Part shown: piece after piece, positions 24,254-33,368 of the stretch
Numbering within the stretch: position 1 is the stretch's first letter
How the letters are laid out: each line of letters starts with the position of its first letter
Origin: a bacterium
GTDB taxonomy: Bacteria; Electryoneota; RPQS01
Direction of reading: 5' to 3'
Assembly: GCA_016703065.1 (NCBI GenBank)
Contig: JADJCU010000001.1
Location: forward strand, 558,001-622,000
Length of the DNA stretch: 64,000 bases
The notes under the pieces: generated by a model
The model's input: the letters and a program-made list of their open reading frames with translations, nothing else
What the model was told of the DNA's origin: nothing
The model's database searches: none
Position numbers and translations under genes: made by a program

Positions 24254-25750
24254 ATGAACCGCGCCAAGTGGAGTGCCGTGGGCAGTAAATCCTCGTCCGG
24301 AGGGGGCACGGTGGTCTATGTGCTCGGCAGCCTGATCGAGGGTGTCGTCGCGATGGCGTTCACGATGGCGCTCGTGCGGCTGATTTCGACGGAAGACTTC
24401 GGTGCGTGGCGGCAGTTCATGGTGCTGGGGAATATCGCGTGGAATATCACGATCTTCGGGCTGCCGCGCAGTTTGATCTATTTCTACAGCATCGGCAAGG
24501 GCGACGAGCAGGGGGCGATTGCGCGGCGGAGCTTGTGGCTTTGTCTCGGGTTCGGGGCGGTCGCGGCGGTGGTGTTCTACTTTGGCCTCGGTTTCGCGGC
24601 GGACAGGTTTGACAGCCCGGCGCTCGCGGAGGAGGCATTCCTGTTCAGCAGCTTCCTGCTGCTGTCTTTTCCGGCCTATATTTTCAATCCGCTTCTGTTA
24701 GCGGCTAATCGGCGGACGCTCCTGGCAGGAACCAAGATCGCGCTCGCACTGCTGCGGCTGTCGGCACTCGTTGCGCTGGTGTGGTTCGCGGCGGATCTCA
24801 GGACGCTGCTTCTGGCAATGAATGTGTTTGCCGTGGTGCAGTTTGTTGTGCTGGTGGTGATCTATTTGCGAGTAGCGGGTCCGGCGATGGTGCCGCTGAG
24901 CCGGGACATGGGCGCACAGTTGGGGTATTCGGCGAATCTCACGGGACAGACGATCGCGGGTCAGGTTGCCGTCGAGACCGACAAGCTGATTGTGTCGGCA
25001 GCGTATCCGCCGGCAGAGTTTGCGGCCTACTCGGTGGGCGCACGCGAGCTGCCGCTGATGCCGATGATTCCGTTCAGCATTTCGGATTCGATCTCTCCGC
25101 ACTTAAGCCGACTGGGAGCGGCCGAAGATTATACGGAGTTCCGTGAGCTGTGGCACAAGTGGATTCGACGGACGGCGCTGCTGATCTATCCCGTGTTCGC
25201 GATGGTACTCTTTCAGGCGAAAGAGATCGTGACGATTCTGTATACGGCGGACTATTTGGCGGGGGCGATTCCGCTGTTGATCATCGGCTGCTTGATTCCG
25301 ATGCGGGTGACCTCGTTCTATCAGGTGCTGCTCACGCTAAATGGCGCGCGCGAAATTATGTACGCATCGTTCGCGATGCTTGGATTGATTGCGGGATTAG
25401 GCTACTTGTTCCTGAACATCTTCGGGATGTGGGGCCCGGCGGTGGGCGTGGTGATCGCGGAGTACGTGGTGAACGCGGCCGTATTGATGCGGATAGCCAG
25501 GCGGACGCGAGAGCGTTTTGCGAAGATATTGCCGTGGGGGTTTTTGGCCAAGCTGCTGGCGATCACCGTGGCCAGCGGGGCGGCGGCGCTGCCTGTGCTC
25601 GAGTTGATTGGTTCGGCGAATGCTGTAACGCGGTTCGCTGTATTCTGCGCAGTGCTTCTGGTGCTCTATGGAGCACTTGCGATGACCTTCAGGATGGTTT
25701 CGCAAGAGGATTTAGTGATGGTGAGGAACCGGTTGAAGCGCAAGGGTTAG
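24254..25750 (+). CDS. Polysaccharide flippase (Wzx/MOP family)
   Basis: A 498-residue protein with twelve or more membrane helices in the MOP (MATE-like) order. The start has GSLIEGVVAMAFTMALVRL and ISTEDFGAWRQFM, typical of oligosaccharide flippases; later segments include GARELPLMPMIPFSISDSIS and LYTADYLAGAIPLLIIG. It would flip lipid-linked glycan units across the inner membrane. It leads a group with an oxidoreductase, lpxB and a lipid A-type acyltransferase, consistent with envelope assembly. No Wzy or ligase is adjacent. Confidence 0.88.
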   Translation: MNRAKWSAVGSKSSSGGGTVVYVLGSLIEGVVAMAFTMALVRLISTEDFGAWRQFMVLGNIAWNITIFGLPRSLIYFYSIGKGDEQGAIARRSLWLCLGFGAVAAVVFYFGLGFAADRFDSPALAEEAFLFSSFLLLSFPAYIFNPLLLAANRRTLLAGTKIALALLRLSALVALVWFAADLRTLLLAMNVFAVVQFVVLVVIYLRVAGPAMVPLSRDMGAQLGYSANLTGQTIAGQVAVETDKLIVSAAYPPAEFAAYSVGARELPLMPMIPFSISDSISPHLSRLGAAEDYTEFRELWHKWIRRTALLIYPVFAMVLFQAKEIVTILYTADYLAGAIPLLIIGCLIPMRVTSFYQVLLTLNGAREIMYASFAMLGLIAGLGYLFLNIFGMWGPAVGVVIAEYVVNAAVLMRIARRTRERFAKILPWGFLAKLLAITVASGAAALPVLELIGSANAVTRFAVFCAVLLVLYGALAMTFRMVSQEDLVMVRNRLKRKG

Positions 25751-25840
25751 CAGCTGGAGTCGGGTGGTGGCTTGAGCAGAGCCCTGCGCGACGACACCGT
25801 GTCTTGACATTTGTGATCTTGCGCACTGTTTGCCGCCCAG

Positions 25841-25870
25841 AAGTTCCCCGGAGGACCGAGGGGAGATCAG
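25841..25870. repeat. CCCC/GGGG hairpin upstream of a small gene
   Basis: TCCCC and GGGGA pair around GGAGGACCGA, followed by GATCAGAA. Related short palindromes precede the genes at 21595, 33418 and 36027. Confidence 0.5.
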
Positions 25871-25889
25871 AATTACCATGAGGTGTTGA

Positions 25890-26123
25890 GTGGACGTTCC
25901 ATCGTTTGATCGCTTGCAGAGTACGCGGCGGAACCGCAAGCTGCGGAACTATGCCGCCGTGTGCGCCGGGATCACGGGGATCATCGCGATCGTGCTGGCG
26001 GTCGATCCTGTGGTGTCTAATCAGCAATTGCAGGCAGTGCCACTCCTGATCTTCAGTTTTGTGTGTTTCTTGAGCGCGGGGCTGTCCATCTATTTTCACA
26101 TGAGGTTTGTCTCCCGTGACTGA
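25890..26123 (+). CDS. Small two-helix membrane protein
   Basis: A 77-residue protein from GTG 25890, with GAGG seven bases upstream. A basic N-terminus (RLQSTRRNRKLRNY) is followed by two membrane segments (AAVCAGITGIIAIVLAV and VPLLIFSFVCFLSAGLSIYF). The end overlaps the next start by eight bases, so it is translationally coupled to the oxidoreductase. I do not recognise a family; it may be an accessory inner-membrane protein of envelope synthesis. Confidence 0.62.
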   Translation: MDVPSFDRLQSTRRNRKLRNYAAVCAGITGIIAIVLAVDPVVSNQQLQAVPLLIFSFVCFLSAGLSIYFHMRFVSRD

Positions 26124-27117
26124 ATTACGAGTTGGAGTTGTGGGTGCCGGATATCTTGGCACTATTCATTGCCGTCTTTTGTCAGCGAATCAAGACGTGA
26201 CCTGGACGGGAGTTCTCGATACGGACCGCGAGAAGGCGCAGTCCGTGGCCGAGCAGTTTGGCGGGCTGGCCGCACAGTCGCTTGAACAGTTGATCTCGCA
26301 GAGCGACGCATTGCTGGTGGTTTCGGCCACGTCGTCGCACTATGCAGTTGCCAAGCAAGCACTGACCGCGGGCAAGCATGTGTTCCTCGAAAAGCCGATC
26401 ACTACAACGGTGACCGAAGGCGAAGAGCTAGTCAAGCTGGCGCGCGAGAAGAAGCTGGTAATTCAAGTCGGACACGTCGAGCGGTTCAGCAAGGCCTTTC
26501 GCGCGCTGGGAAGCAACTATCCTCATCCGAAGTTCATTGAAGCGCACCGACTGGCACAGTTTAAGCCGCGTGGTACGGATGTAGCCGTGGTACTCGATTT
26601 GATGATTCACGATCTGGACTTGATTCTGAAGCTGATGGGCGAATTCCCGACGCATATCGAGGCTTCGGGAGTTGCCGTAATCAGTGAGGCGGCAGATATT
26701 GCGAATGCGCGGCTGACGTTTTCGTCGGGAGGTGTGGCTAATGTCACGGCCTCGCGGATCAGCGCAAACCCGATGCGCAAACTTCGGATGTTTTCCGAAG
26801 ACAGCTATATCTCACTCGATTTTGCGAAAGGCGAAGTGCAGCAGTTCCGGCTGGCCCATTCCGATGAAGCGAATGAGCCGGGAACGATGCTGTTGGGTGA
26901 GATTGAAAAGGGAGCCGTTAAGCGCAAGATTCTCGTCGGCGCACCGACTGCGCCGGACGGCAATGCGATTGATATGGAGCAGAAGTCGTTCTTGGAAGCG
27001 GTTCGAAAGGGCATTGATGCGCCCGTGACCGGTGAAGACAGGCTCAACGCGCTGCGTGTAGCTGTGCAGATTCTCGAAAAGATGGGGACGACGGAAGTCG
27101 CGACGGGACGCGACTAA
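26116..27117 (+). CDS. Gfo/Idh/MocA family oxidoreductase
   Basis: A 333-residue NAD(P)-dependent dehydrogenase. The nucleotide motif is VGVVGAGYLGTIHCRLL; the catalytic EKP appears in HVFLEKPITTT; the C-terminal domain has VLDLMIHDLDLILKLMG. A GTG start at 26116 with TGAGG upstream is preferred over TTG 26107. Some members next to lpxB (GnnA) oxidise UDP-GlcNAc to make the 3-amino sugar for lipid A. lpxB is the next gene, which supports that role, but no GnnB aminotransferase is seen nearby. Confidence 0.87.
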   Translation: MTELRVGVVGAGYLGTIHCRLLSANQDVTWTGVLDTDREKAQSVAEQFGGLAAQSLEQLISQSDALLVVSATSSHYAVAKQALTAGKHVFLEKPITTTVTEGEELVKLAREKKLVIQVGHVERFSKAFRALGSNYPHPKFIEAHRLAQFKPRGTDVAVVLDLMIHDLDLILKLMGEFPTHIEASGVAVISEAADIANARLTFSSGGVANVTASRISANPMRKLRMFSEDSYISLDFAKGEVQQFRLAHSDEANEPGTMLLGEIEKGAVKRKILVGAPTAPDGNAIDMEQKSFLEAVRKGIDAPVTGEDRLNALRVAVQILEKMGTTEVATGRD

Positions 27118-27121
27118 CTCA

Positions 27122-27575
27122 GCCAGCGTTCCGCCAGCGTACCGCTGGACTGGTTGCGCTGGCGCGGTGGCCTTGGGAGTACGTGGAGTTACGCGGGCGG
27201 ATTGCCATTGCGGGTCGGGAGACCCACAACCGCGGAGAAGAGGCCCCCCTTTTTGGGGGGGGGAGCCAGCGTACCGCCAGCGTGCCGCTGGACCTATTGC
27301 GCTGGCGCGGTGGCCTTGGGAGTACGTGGACTTACACGGGCGGATTGCCATTGCGGGTCGGGAGACCCACAACCGCCGGGAAGAGGCCCCTTTTTGGGGG
27401 AGCCAGCGTACCGCCAGCGTGCCGCTGGACCTATTGCGCTGGCGCGGTGGCCTTGGAATACGTGGACTTACACGGGCGGATTGCCATTGCGGGTCGGGAG
27501 ACCCACAACCGCCAGGAGAAGCCCCCTTAGTCCCCCCAAATCCGCAGACGAATTTGGGGGAGACCGGAGTGGGTG
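27122..27575. repeat. Three tandem 137-143 bp repeat units
   Basis: GCCAGCGTxCCGCCAGCGT begins units at 27122, 27265 and 27402. Each unit contains GGACCTATTGCGCTGGCGC (GGACTGGTTG in the first), the palindrome GGGTCGGGAGACCC, and a CCCC...GGGG end. A CCCCCAAA...TTTGGGGG hairpin (about 27535-27562) closes the array. Reading frames across it are by-products of the repeat. The core reappears at 37.5 kb. Confidence 0.82.
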
Positions 27576-27611
27576 GAGAATGGGAGGGATTTTTCGTAAG
27601 TTGCGGCGGTT

Positions 27612-28844
27612 ATGTCGCATAGTATAACGGAAACCCCACAGGGCAACGATGCAGGGCCCACGGTGTTCATCTCAGCGGGGGAAGCCTCGGGAGATTTTCA
27701 CGGGTCGTTTGTTGTGCAAAGCCTTAAGGAACAAATTCCTACTGCAAAGTTCTTTGGCTTGGGTGGTGACAGGATGCAGGCCCAAGGTGTCGAGCTCTTG
27801 TTTCATGCGAAGAAGCTGGCGTTCATGGGGTTCGCTGAGGTCGTGCGGCATCTGCCTTATGTGATGCACGTGCGGCGGACCGTTCTGCGGGAGATCATGG
27901 CCCGAAGGCCGGAGCTTATCGTCTTAATAGACTATCCGGGACTGCATTTCAGTCTTCTGAGATGTTTGAAATCGCGGCAAGATGTTTACAAGCCGAAAAT
28001 CTTGTATTATATTGCACCGCAAGTATGGGCGTGGAAGGCGGCGCGAGGTCCGGAATTGGCCAAGATGACGGACCGGATCGCGGTGATCTTCCCCTTTGAA
28101 GAGAAGATTTTTCAAGACTTTGGGGGCAATGCGCGGTTCGTGGGGCATCCGTTGCTCGATGAAGCGGGTGAGTTACCCCCGAGAGGCGAGTTTCTCAAGA
28201 GTCTGGGAATCGAGCCGGATGCGCGAGTTTTGGGGCTGCTGCCGGGATCACGGAAACAGGAACTCAGGCGGCACTTGCCAGTCGTTGTCGAGACGGTGCG
28301 AGTGCTGCAGCGGTTGATTCCGGACCTGGTGTGTGTGTTGGCGGAATCGCCGACAGTGGCGAGTTCATTCTATGACAGGTATCTGGGAGAGGCCCCCCTT
28401 GATCTCCCCAAACTTGCAGACAACTTTGGGGGGAGACCAAACATTTTGCGCGCGCGCGGAGTGTCGCATGAACTACTTGCTCATGCGAATGCGTCGCTGG
28501 TGAAGTCGGGGTCTTCGACGGTGGAAGCGGCGTTCTTTGGGAATCCGTTTGTTGTGTTCTATAAAACGTCGGCGTTGAGCTTTGCGATCGGCAAGCGGAT
28601 TGTAAAGGTGCCGCATATTGCGATGGCGAATCTGCTCGCGGGTGAAGAGGTTGTGCCGGAGTTCGTGCAAGATGACGCGAATCCTGACCGGCTTGCGGGG
28701 GCCTTGCTGCCGCTGTTGACGGTGCCGGATGCGATCCGCAATGCGCGGGCGAAACTCGCAAAGGTGCACGCGCAGTTGGGCGAGCCGGGAGCGGGACAGC
28801 GCGTGGCGGAGATGGCGGCGGAGTTGCTGCACGGCGGTGGGTGA
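27612..28844 (+). CDS. lpxB: Lipid-A-disaccharide synthase
   Basis: A 410-residue GT19 enzyme that joins UDP-diacylglucosamine and lipid X to form the lipid A disaccharide at the inner membrane. It has FISAGEASGDFHGS, FGLGGDRMQAQGVEL, AFMGFAEVVRHLPY, LIDYPGLHFSLL, YYIAPQVWAWKAAR, LLPGSRKQEL and SLVKSGSSTVEAAFFGNP followed by PHIAMANLLAGEEVVPEF. It is longer than the usual 370-390 residues; the extra piece around 260-277 (EAPLDLPKLADNFGGRPN) is encoded by a CCCC/GGGG repeat. The insert lies in a loop-like region before the last Rossmann half. Upstream spacing is repeat DNA, so its promoter is unclear. Confidence 0.95.
   Translation: MSHSITETPQGNDAGPTVFISAGEASGDFHGSFVVQSLKEQIPTAKFFGLGGDRMQAQGVELLFHAKKLAFMGFAEVVRHLPYVMHVRRTVLREIMARRPELIVLIDYPGLHFSLLRCLKSRQDVYKPKILYYIAPQVWAWKAARGPELAKMTDRIAVIFPFEEKIFQDFGGNARFVGHPLLDEAGELPPRGEFLKSLGIEPDARVLGLLPGSRKQELRRHLPVVVETVRVLQRLIPDLVCVLAESPTVASSFYDRYLGEAPLDLPKLADNFGGRPNILRARGVSHELLAHANASLVKSGSSTVEAAFFGNPFVVFYKTSALSFAIGKRIVKVPHIAMANLLAGEEVVPEFVQDDANPDRLAGALLPLLTVPDAIRNARAKLAKVHAQLGEPGAGQRVAEMAAELLHGGG
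28389..28442. repeat. CCCC/GGGG hairpin inserted in lpxB
   Basis: CTCCCCAAA and TTTGGGGGGAG can pair around CTTGCAGACAAC. The sequence parallels the intergenic copy at about 27520-27565 base for base over most of its length, including GCCCCC before and GAGACC after, yet keeps the lpxB frame open. Confidence 0.7.
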
Positions 28845-29000
28845 CCTCGAATGAGACCGGTAGTGCCCGATCCCTTTTCCCCGTGAATGGAGGAAGGAGA
28901 GAGCCGCTGCGGATTCCGGCGAGACCGAGAAGAGTACCTTGGCGTTTGAGGGAACGCTTGATTGATTGGTGGATCCGAATTTACCGACAGGGGAACTGCG

Positions 29001-30032
29001 ATGAGCTTCTTTCGACTTTCAACTGTGTTGGGAATTCTGTTGTGTGCGACCGTGTTGCACGCTTTCGAAAACGTGGCCGATAGTCCGGATCGCGTGATTG
29101 CGCCGAAGCATGTTGTGATTCAGCTTTGTACGCCGTCGGCTGACGCGGGGGCGGGCTGCAATCCGGCGGGCCGGGTGAGCAAGTCCACGGCCTTTTGCGT
29201 GCGCAACGGCCTCAATGCGTCGATCGCGACGGCGCGGTACGGGGTGAGCCAATTGGCCACTGCGCCGCGCCATTTGCATAAGGCTATTAATGCTACCGCG
29301 ACCACGATTCGCGGCGCATCCGACGAATCAGTGCGCACGACCGACTCTGCGCTCGCCGTTCTGTACTCACTGACCGCCGCATTCCTACGAATCGTCTCCT
29401 CTTCATTCTCGGCACTCGTCTCCGGCCATCTGGCCGTTCTGATTCTCGGCGCAACCTGGCGGCTGCGTGTCACGGGCTTCGAGCAAGTCACGGCGCGCAT
29501 GAATGCGCGCAGGCCGCTGGTGATGGTGACATGGCACGGGAGATTGCTCGGATCGACGTACCATTGCCGCAATCGGAATGTGGTAGCGATGATATCACAG
29601 CACCGCGACGGAGAGTTGGTGTCGCGGGTGGTGGAGAAGATCGGATATGAGACGGTGCGCGGAAGCTCGACGCGAGGCGGATCGAGTGCGGCCCTGGCGA
29701 TGATCGAGAAGGTGCGGGCGGGGCAGGCCGCCGCGATGATCGGCGACGGACCGCGCGGACCGATTTACAGATTGAAACCGGGGGCAGCCTATATCGCGCT
29801 GGCGTGCGAGGCTGATGTGATCCCGGTTGTTTTTGCGGCAAGCAGTGCATGGGTGTTTCGCTCGTGGGACCGGTTTACAGTTCCGAAACCGTTCGCACGG
29901 GTTTTTTTGTTTTATGGCGAGCCGATTTCGTGGCCCGGTCCGGACGCGGATTTGAAAGCGTTCACGAAGCAGGTAGAGGGGGCGCTGGAAGAGTTGAGGG
30001 AGAAGGCGGAAGCGACGAGCGGGGCATGTTGA
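29001..30032 (+). CDS. DUF374/LPLAT acyltransferase with unusual N-terminus
   Basis: A 343-residue protein from ATG 29001 with GGGG upstream. The C-terminal 200 residues have the lysophospholipid acyltransferase pattern of DUF374: VMVTWHGRLLG (HX4-like His), AMISQHRDGELVSRVVEKIG, RGSSTRGGSSAALAMI, AAMIGDGPRGPIYRLKPG and VIPVVFAASSAW. The first 120 residues begin as a signal peptide (LSTVLGILLCATVLHAF) and include spaced cysteines, which is not normal for this family. The enzyme probably acylates lipid A or a related lipid, given lpxB next to it. The true start could be internal. Confidence 0.78.
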   Translation: MSFFRLSTVLGILLCATVLHAFENVADSPDRVIAPKHVVIQLCTPSADAGAGCNPAGRVSKSTAFCVRNGLNASIATARYGVSQLATAPRHLHKAINATATTIRGASDESVRTTDSALAVLYSLTAAFLRIVSSSFSALVSGHLAVLILGATWRLRVTGFEQVTARMNARRPLVMVTWHGRLLGSTYHCRNRNVVAMISQHRDGELVSRVVEKIGYETVRGSSTRGGSSAALAMIEKVRAGQAAAMIGDGPRGPIYRLKPGAAYIALACEADVIPVVFAASSAWVFRSWDRFTVPKPFARVFLFYGEPISWPGPDADLKAFTKQVEGALEELREKAEATSGAC

Positions 30033-30137
30033 GATATTCGCCGCCCGATATATTACTGCCCGTATTCCTCCCCCCAATCGCTGCGATATTGGCCGAAGGT
30101 TCAGAGAACAGACCACATTTGTTCGATAGAAAGGTGC

Positions 30138-31748
30138 ATGATGGCGTCTGGCGAACAAGGAAAGCACAAACATAGTTCCGCGCCGCGAGTTCGAGATAGT
30201 TGGGGATCGCGGATTGGAATTATCATGGCCGTCGCAGGCAGCGCCGTGGGACTGGGGAATTTTCTCCGGTTTCCGGTGCAAGCGGCGCAAAATGGCGGCG
30301 GCGCGTTCATGGTGCCGTACATTCTGGCGATGCTGCTGCTCGGGATTCCGCTCGCGTGGGTGGAATGGACGATGGGCAGGTATGGCGGCCAGCACCAGCA
30401 CGGCGGCGGTCCCGGAGTATTTCACCGGCTGACCGGCGGGAAACCGTGGGCGAAGTATTTGGGGATCATCACAATCTTCATACCGCTGTGTATTACGTTC
30501 TATTATATCTACATTGAGACGTGGACGCTGTCATTCGCGTTTTTCTCGCTGACGGGGCAGTATCAGGACGCCGTCGCCGCGCACGAGATGGATAAGTTTC
30601 TCGCGGGATTTATGGGTGCGGAGTCGAACAAGTACTTCGATGGGCCGTGGACCGCAATTTCGATTTTTTCGATTGTGTTCGCGCTAAATTACTGGGTGCT
30701 TTACAAAGGTATCTCGGGCGGAATCGAGAAGCTCTCGAAGATCGGGATGCCGATTCTGTTTGTGTGCGGAATCATTCTGGCCGTGCGGGTGCTAACGCTC
30801 GGGTCGCCGGTGGCTGAGCATCCCGACTGGAATGTGAACAACGCGCTCGGCTTCATGTGGAATCCGGATTGGAGCAGGCTCGACGAGGCGAAGGTATGGA
30901 TCGCCGCTGCGGGCCAGATTTTCTTCACGCTGTCGGTGGGCATGGGCTGCATCATGACCTACGCGAGCTACTTGAAGTCGCGCGACGATGTGGCGCTGTC
31001 GGGACTCACGGCGACATCGGCAAATGAGTTCGCGGAAGTGGTGCTGGGCGGGAGTATCGCGGTGGTCGCGGCAGCGGTCTTCTTTGGAGTCGCGGGAGCC
31101 CAGGAGATCGCGAAGCAAGGCTCCTTCAATCTTGGCTTCGTGACGATGCCGTATATCTTTGCGCAGATGGGAGGAGAGGGATTAATCGGGTTCATCTGGT
31201 TTATCCTGCTGTTCGTTGCGGGAGTGACTTCGTCGGTGTCGCTGATTGAACCGCTGGTGACGTTCCTGAAGGATGAGCTGAACATGACGCGCGGAAAGGC
31301 GATCTTCGCGACCGGCCTTGTGAATCTGTTTATCACGGGATTCATCATCGCGACGATAAAACACGGAACGCTCGACGAAATGGACTTCTGGGCAGGCTCG
31401 GTGCTACCGGTCGTGTCGGGGCTAATCATGGTGCTCATTTTCAACATCTATCTCGGGATTGACAAGGGCTGGGACGAGATGCATCACGGCGCACTGATTC
31501 AGATTCCGAAGTTCTACAAGTTCATTATTCGGTTTATCACGCCCGCGTATTTGATTCTGTTGCTGACTTTCTGGGCGATTCAGGAGTGGTGGCCGATTGC
31601 GACGATGCAGGGGGTCGAGGCGGACAAAGCAAGTTGGATCAGTATTACGCGACTGGTCATGGCGGGTTTCCTCGTGCTGCTCGTGTATTGGGTATGGAAG
31701 GCCGATAAGCAAGGCAAGTTCCCGAAGCTGCATAAGGAGGCAAAATGA
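30138..31748 (+). CDS. Sodium:neurotransmitter symporter family (NSS) transporter
   Basis: A 536-residue transporter of about twelve helices. Signature pieces: DSWGSRIGIIMAVAGSAVGLGN then FLRFPVQAAQNGGGAF in helix 1, YYIYIETWTLSFAFFS in helix 3, SVGMGCIMTYASYLKS in helix 6, and FVAGVTSSVSLIEPLVTFL in helix 8. NSS proteins import amino acids with sodium. The stop overlaps the start of a 36-residue membrane peptide (MetS-like), as in MetPS methionine/alanine importers, suggesting a similar substrate class. Confidence 0.92.
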   Translation: MMASGEQGKHKHSSAPRVRDSWGSRIGIIMAVAGSAVGLGNFLRFPVQAAQNGGGAFMVPYILAMLLLGIPLAWVEWTMGRYGGQHQHGGGPGVFHRLTGGKPWAKYLGIITIFIPLCITFYYIYIETWTLSFAFFSLTGQYQDAVAAHEMDKFLAGFMGAESNKYFDGPWTAISIFSIVFALNYWVLYKGISGGIEKLSKIGMPILFVCGIILAVRVLTLGSPVAEHPDWNVNNALGFMWNPDWSRLDEAKVWIAAAGQIFFTLSVGMGCIMTYASYLKSRDDVALSGLTATSANEFAEVVLGGSIAVVAAAVFFGVAGAQEIAKQGSFNLGFVTMPYIFAQMGGEGLIGFIWFILLFVAGVTSSVSLIEPLVTFLKDELNMTRGKAIFATGLVNLFITGFIIATIKHGTLDEMDFWAGSVLPVVSGLIMVLIFNIYLGIDKGWDEMHHGALIQIPKFYKFIIRFITPAYLILLLTFWAIQEWWPIATMQGVEADKASWISITRLVMAGFLVLLVYWVWKADKQGKFPKLHKEAK

Positions 31749-31855
31749 GCGCGAGCGGTTGGTTTCTCATGCTGGCTTCGTGGGTAACGATCATCAGTCT
31801 CTTCGTGTTCTGTCTCTATAAGGTGTTTGCGAATAACGGCAGCTCGGAGAAGTGA
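31745..31855 (+). CDS. MetS-like small subunit of NSS transporter
   Basis: A 36-residue protein overlapping the transporter stop by ATGA. It has one membrane helix (WFLMLASWVTIISLFVFCLY) and a short polar tail ending SSEK. Small single-helix partners of this type follow NSS genes in many bacteria (MetS of MetPS, needed for transport). GGAGG stands just before the start. Length, place and topology fit well. Confidence 0.75.
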   Translation: MSASGWFLMLASWVTIISLFVFCLYKVFANNGSSEK

Positions 31856-31865
31856 GGGACTTCTG

Positions 31866-33326
31866 ATGCCGGGCGCAATGCGCACGCACTCCACAGCCGA
31901 ACTTAGACTCGTCGACGCGACGATGCTGGTCGTCGGCTCGATGATTGGCTCCGGGATTTTCATCGTGAGCGCGGATATCGCGCGGCACATGGGCTCGGGC
32001 GGATGGCTCTTGCTGGTGTGGGTTGTGAGCGGGATCATGACTCTGATTCCGGCGATCAGTTACGGCGAATTGTCGGGGATGTACCCGCAAGCGGGTGGAC
32101 AGTATGTCTATTTGCGAGAGGCCTACAATCCGCTCATCGGATTCCTCTACGGCTGGACGTTCTTTCTGGTGATTCAATGCGGAACGATCGCGGCAGTTGC
32201 GGTGGCCTTTGCGAAGTACACGGGCGTACTGATTCCGTGGCTGTCTGAGAAGAACATCCTGTTTGAAAGCGGCGGGTTCAAACTCAGCGCTGCGCAGCTC
32301 CTGGCCGTGCTGCAGATTGCGGTGCTCACGCACATCAATATGCGGGGTGTTCGGGAAGGCAAGCACGTACAGAATCTGTTTACGTTCGCCAAGATTGCCG
32401 TGCTGCTGTTTGTGATCGCAGTAGGCTTTTCCATCGCGGCGAACCCCGCAGTGATTGCGGAGAATCTGAAGACCGCGTGGGTGGCCATGCGCGCGACCGT
32501 GTCCGGCGACGGAAGGATGACGAGGGAGTTGCTTACCGGCGGCGATCTGTGGACTGCGTTCGGCTTGGCCTCAGTGGGCTCTTTGTTCGCGTTGGACGCG
32601 TGGAACAGTTCGACGTTCACGGCGGGAGAAACACACAATCCTCGCAAGACCGTCGGGCGAAGCCTCGCGCTCGGCACGGGACTCGTCACGCTGCTTTATC
32701 TCCTGACCAACGTTTCCTTTTTGGCGATGCTGCCGGTTGCAGGCGACCCGAATGCGACCGACGCGCTGGGCCGGGGGATTCAATTTGCTTCGAGCGACCG
32801 CGTCGCTACCGCAGCGGCGGAGACGCTGTTTGGCGGCGCAGCGGCGGTGCTGATAGCCGTTTGTGTCATGGTGTCGACCTTCGGTTGCAATAACGGTATC
32901 GTGCTAACCGGCGCTCGCGTGTATTACGCGATGGCGCAGCACAAGCTGTTCTTTCAGCAAGTGGGCAAGCTCAATCGCCGCAATGTTCCGGCAGTCGCGC
33001 TGTTTGTGCAAGGTGTGTGGTCATCGCTGTTGTGTTTGTCGGGAAAGTACGGCGATTTGCTGGATTACGTGATGTTCGCGGTGATGCTGTTTTATATCTT
33101 TACAATCTGGGGAATCTTCAGATTGCGGAAGCTACGACCCACTGAGGAACGAGGATTCCGCGCGCCGGGCTATCCATATTTGCAGATTCTCTACATTGCG
33201 CTCGCGGCCGCGTTTTGCCTAAACCTGCTCGTCAACAAGCCGCAATACTCGTGGCCCGGTTTGTTCATCGTCCTCTTGGGATTGCCGGTGTATCTGTATT
33301 TGAAACGGCAACGCGAGTTGGCGTAG
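31866..33326 (+). CDS. APC-family amino acid permease
   Basis: A 486-residue permease with about twelve helices. Helix 1 has VGSMIGSGIFIVSADIA, helix 2 and loop SYGELSGMYPQAGGQYVYL, followed by AYNPLIGFLYGWTFFLV, and helix 6 has LDAWNSSTFTAGETHNP with the conserved glycine-poor unwound segment. It would exchange or import amino acids. Start ATG 31866 follows GAGGG; a second in-frame ATG lies 12 bases later. It probably shares a transcript with the NSS genes. Confidence 0.9.
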   Translation: MPGAMRTHSTAELRLVDATMLVVGSMIGSGIFIVSADIARHMGSGGWLLLVWVVSGIMTLIPAISYGELSGMYPQAGGQYVYLREAYNPLIGFLYGWTFFLVIQCGTIAAVAVAFAKYTGVLIPWLSEKNILFESGGFKLSAAQLLAVLQIAVLTHINMRGVREGKHVQNLFTFAKIAVLLFVIAVGFSIAANPAVIAENLKTAWVAMRATVSGDGRMTRELLTGGDLWTAFGLASVGSLFALDAWNSSTFTAGETHNPRKTVGRSLALGTGLVTLLYLLTNVSFLAMLPVAGDPNATDALGRGIQFASSDRVATAAAETLFGGAAAVLIAVCVMVSTFGCNNGIVLTGARVYYAMAQHKLFFQQVGKLNRRNVPAVALFVQGVWSSLLCLSGKYGDLLDYVMFAVMLFYIFTIWGIFRLRKLRPTEERGFRAPGYPYLQILYIALAAAFCLNLLVNKPQYSWPGLFIVLLGLPVYLYLKRQRELA

Positions 33327-33368
33327 CGGATCGCTCAATGGTTGTGCATCTGCTTGCGTCGCGGCCCC

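Noticed and set aside
25804..25832. TTGACA at 25804 as promoter for the small membrane gene
   Set aside because: No acceptable -10 box lies 15-19 bases downstream.
27154..27627. Long reading frames across the repeat array in three frames
   Set aside because: They arise from unit lengths and GC-rich composition; all are repeats of the same DNA and have no ribosome site.
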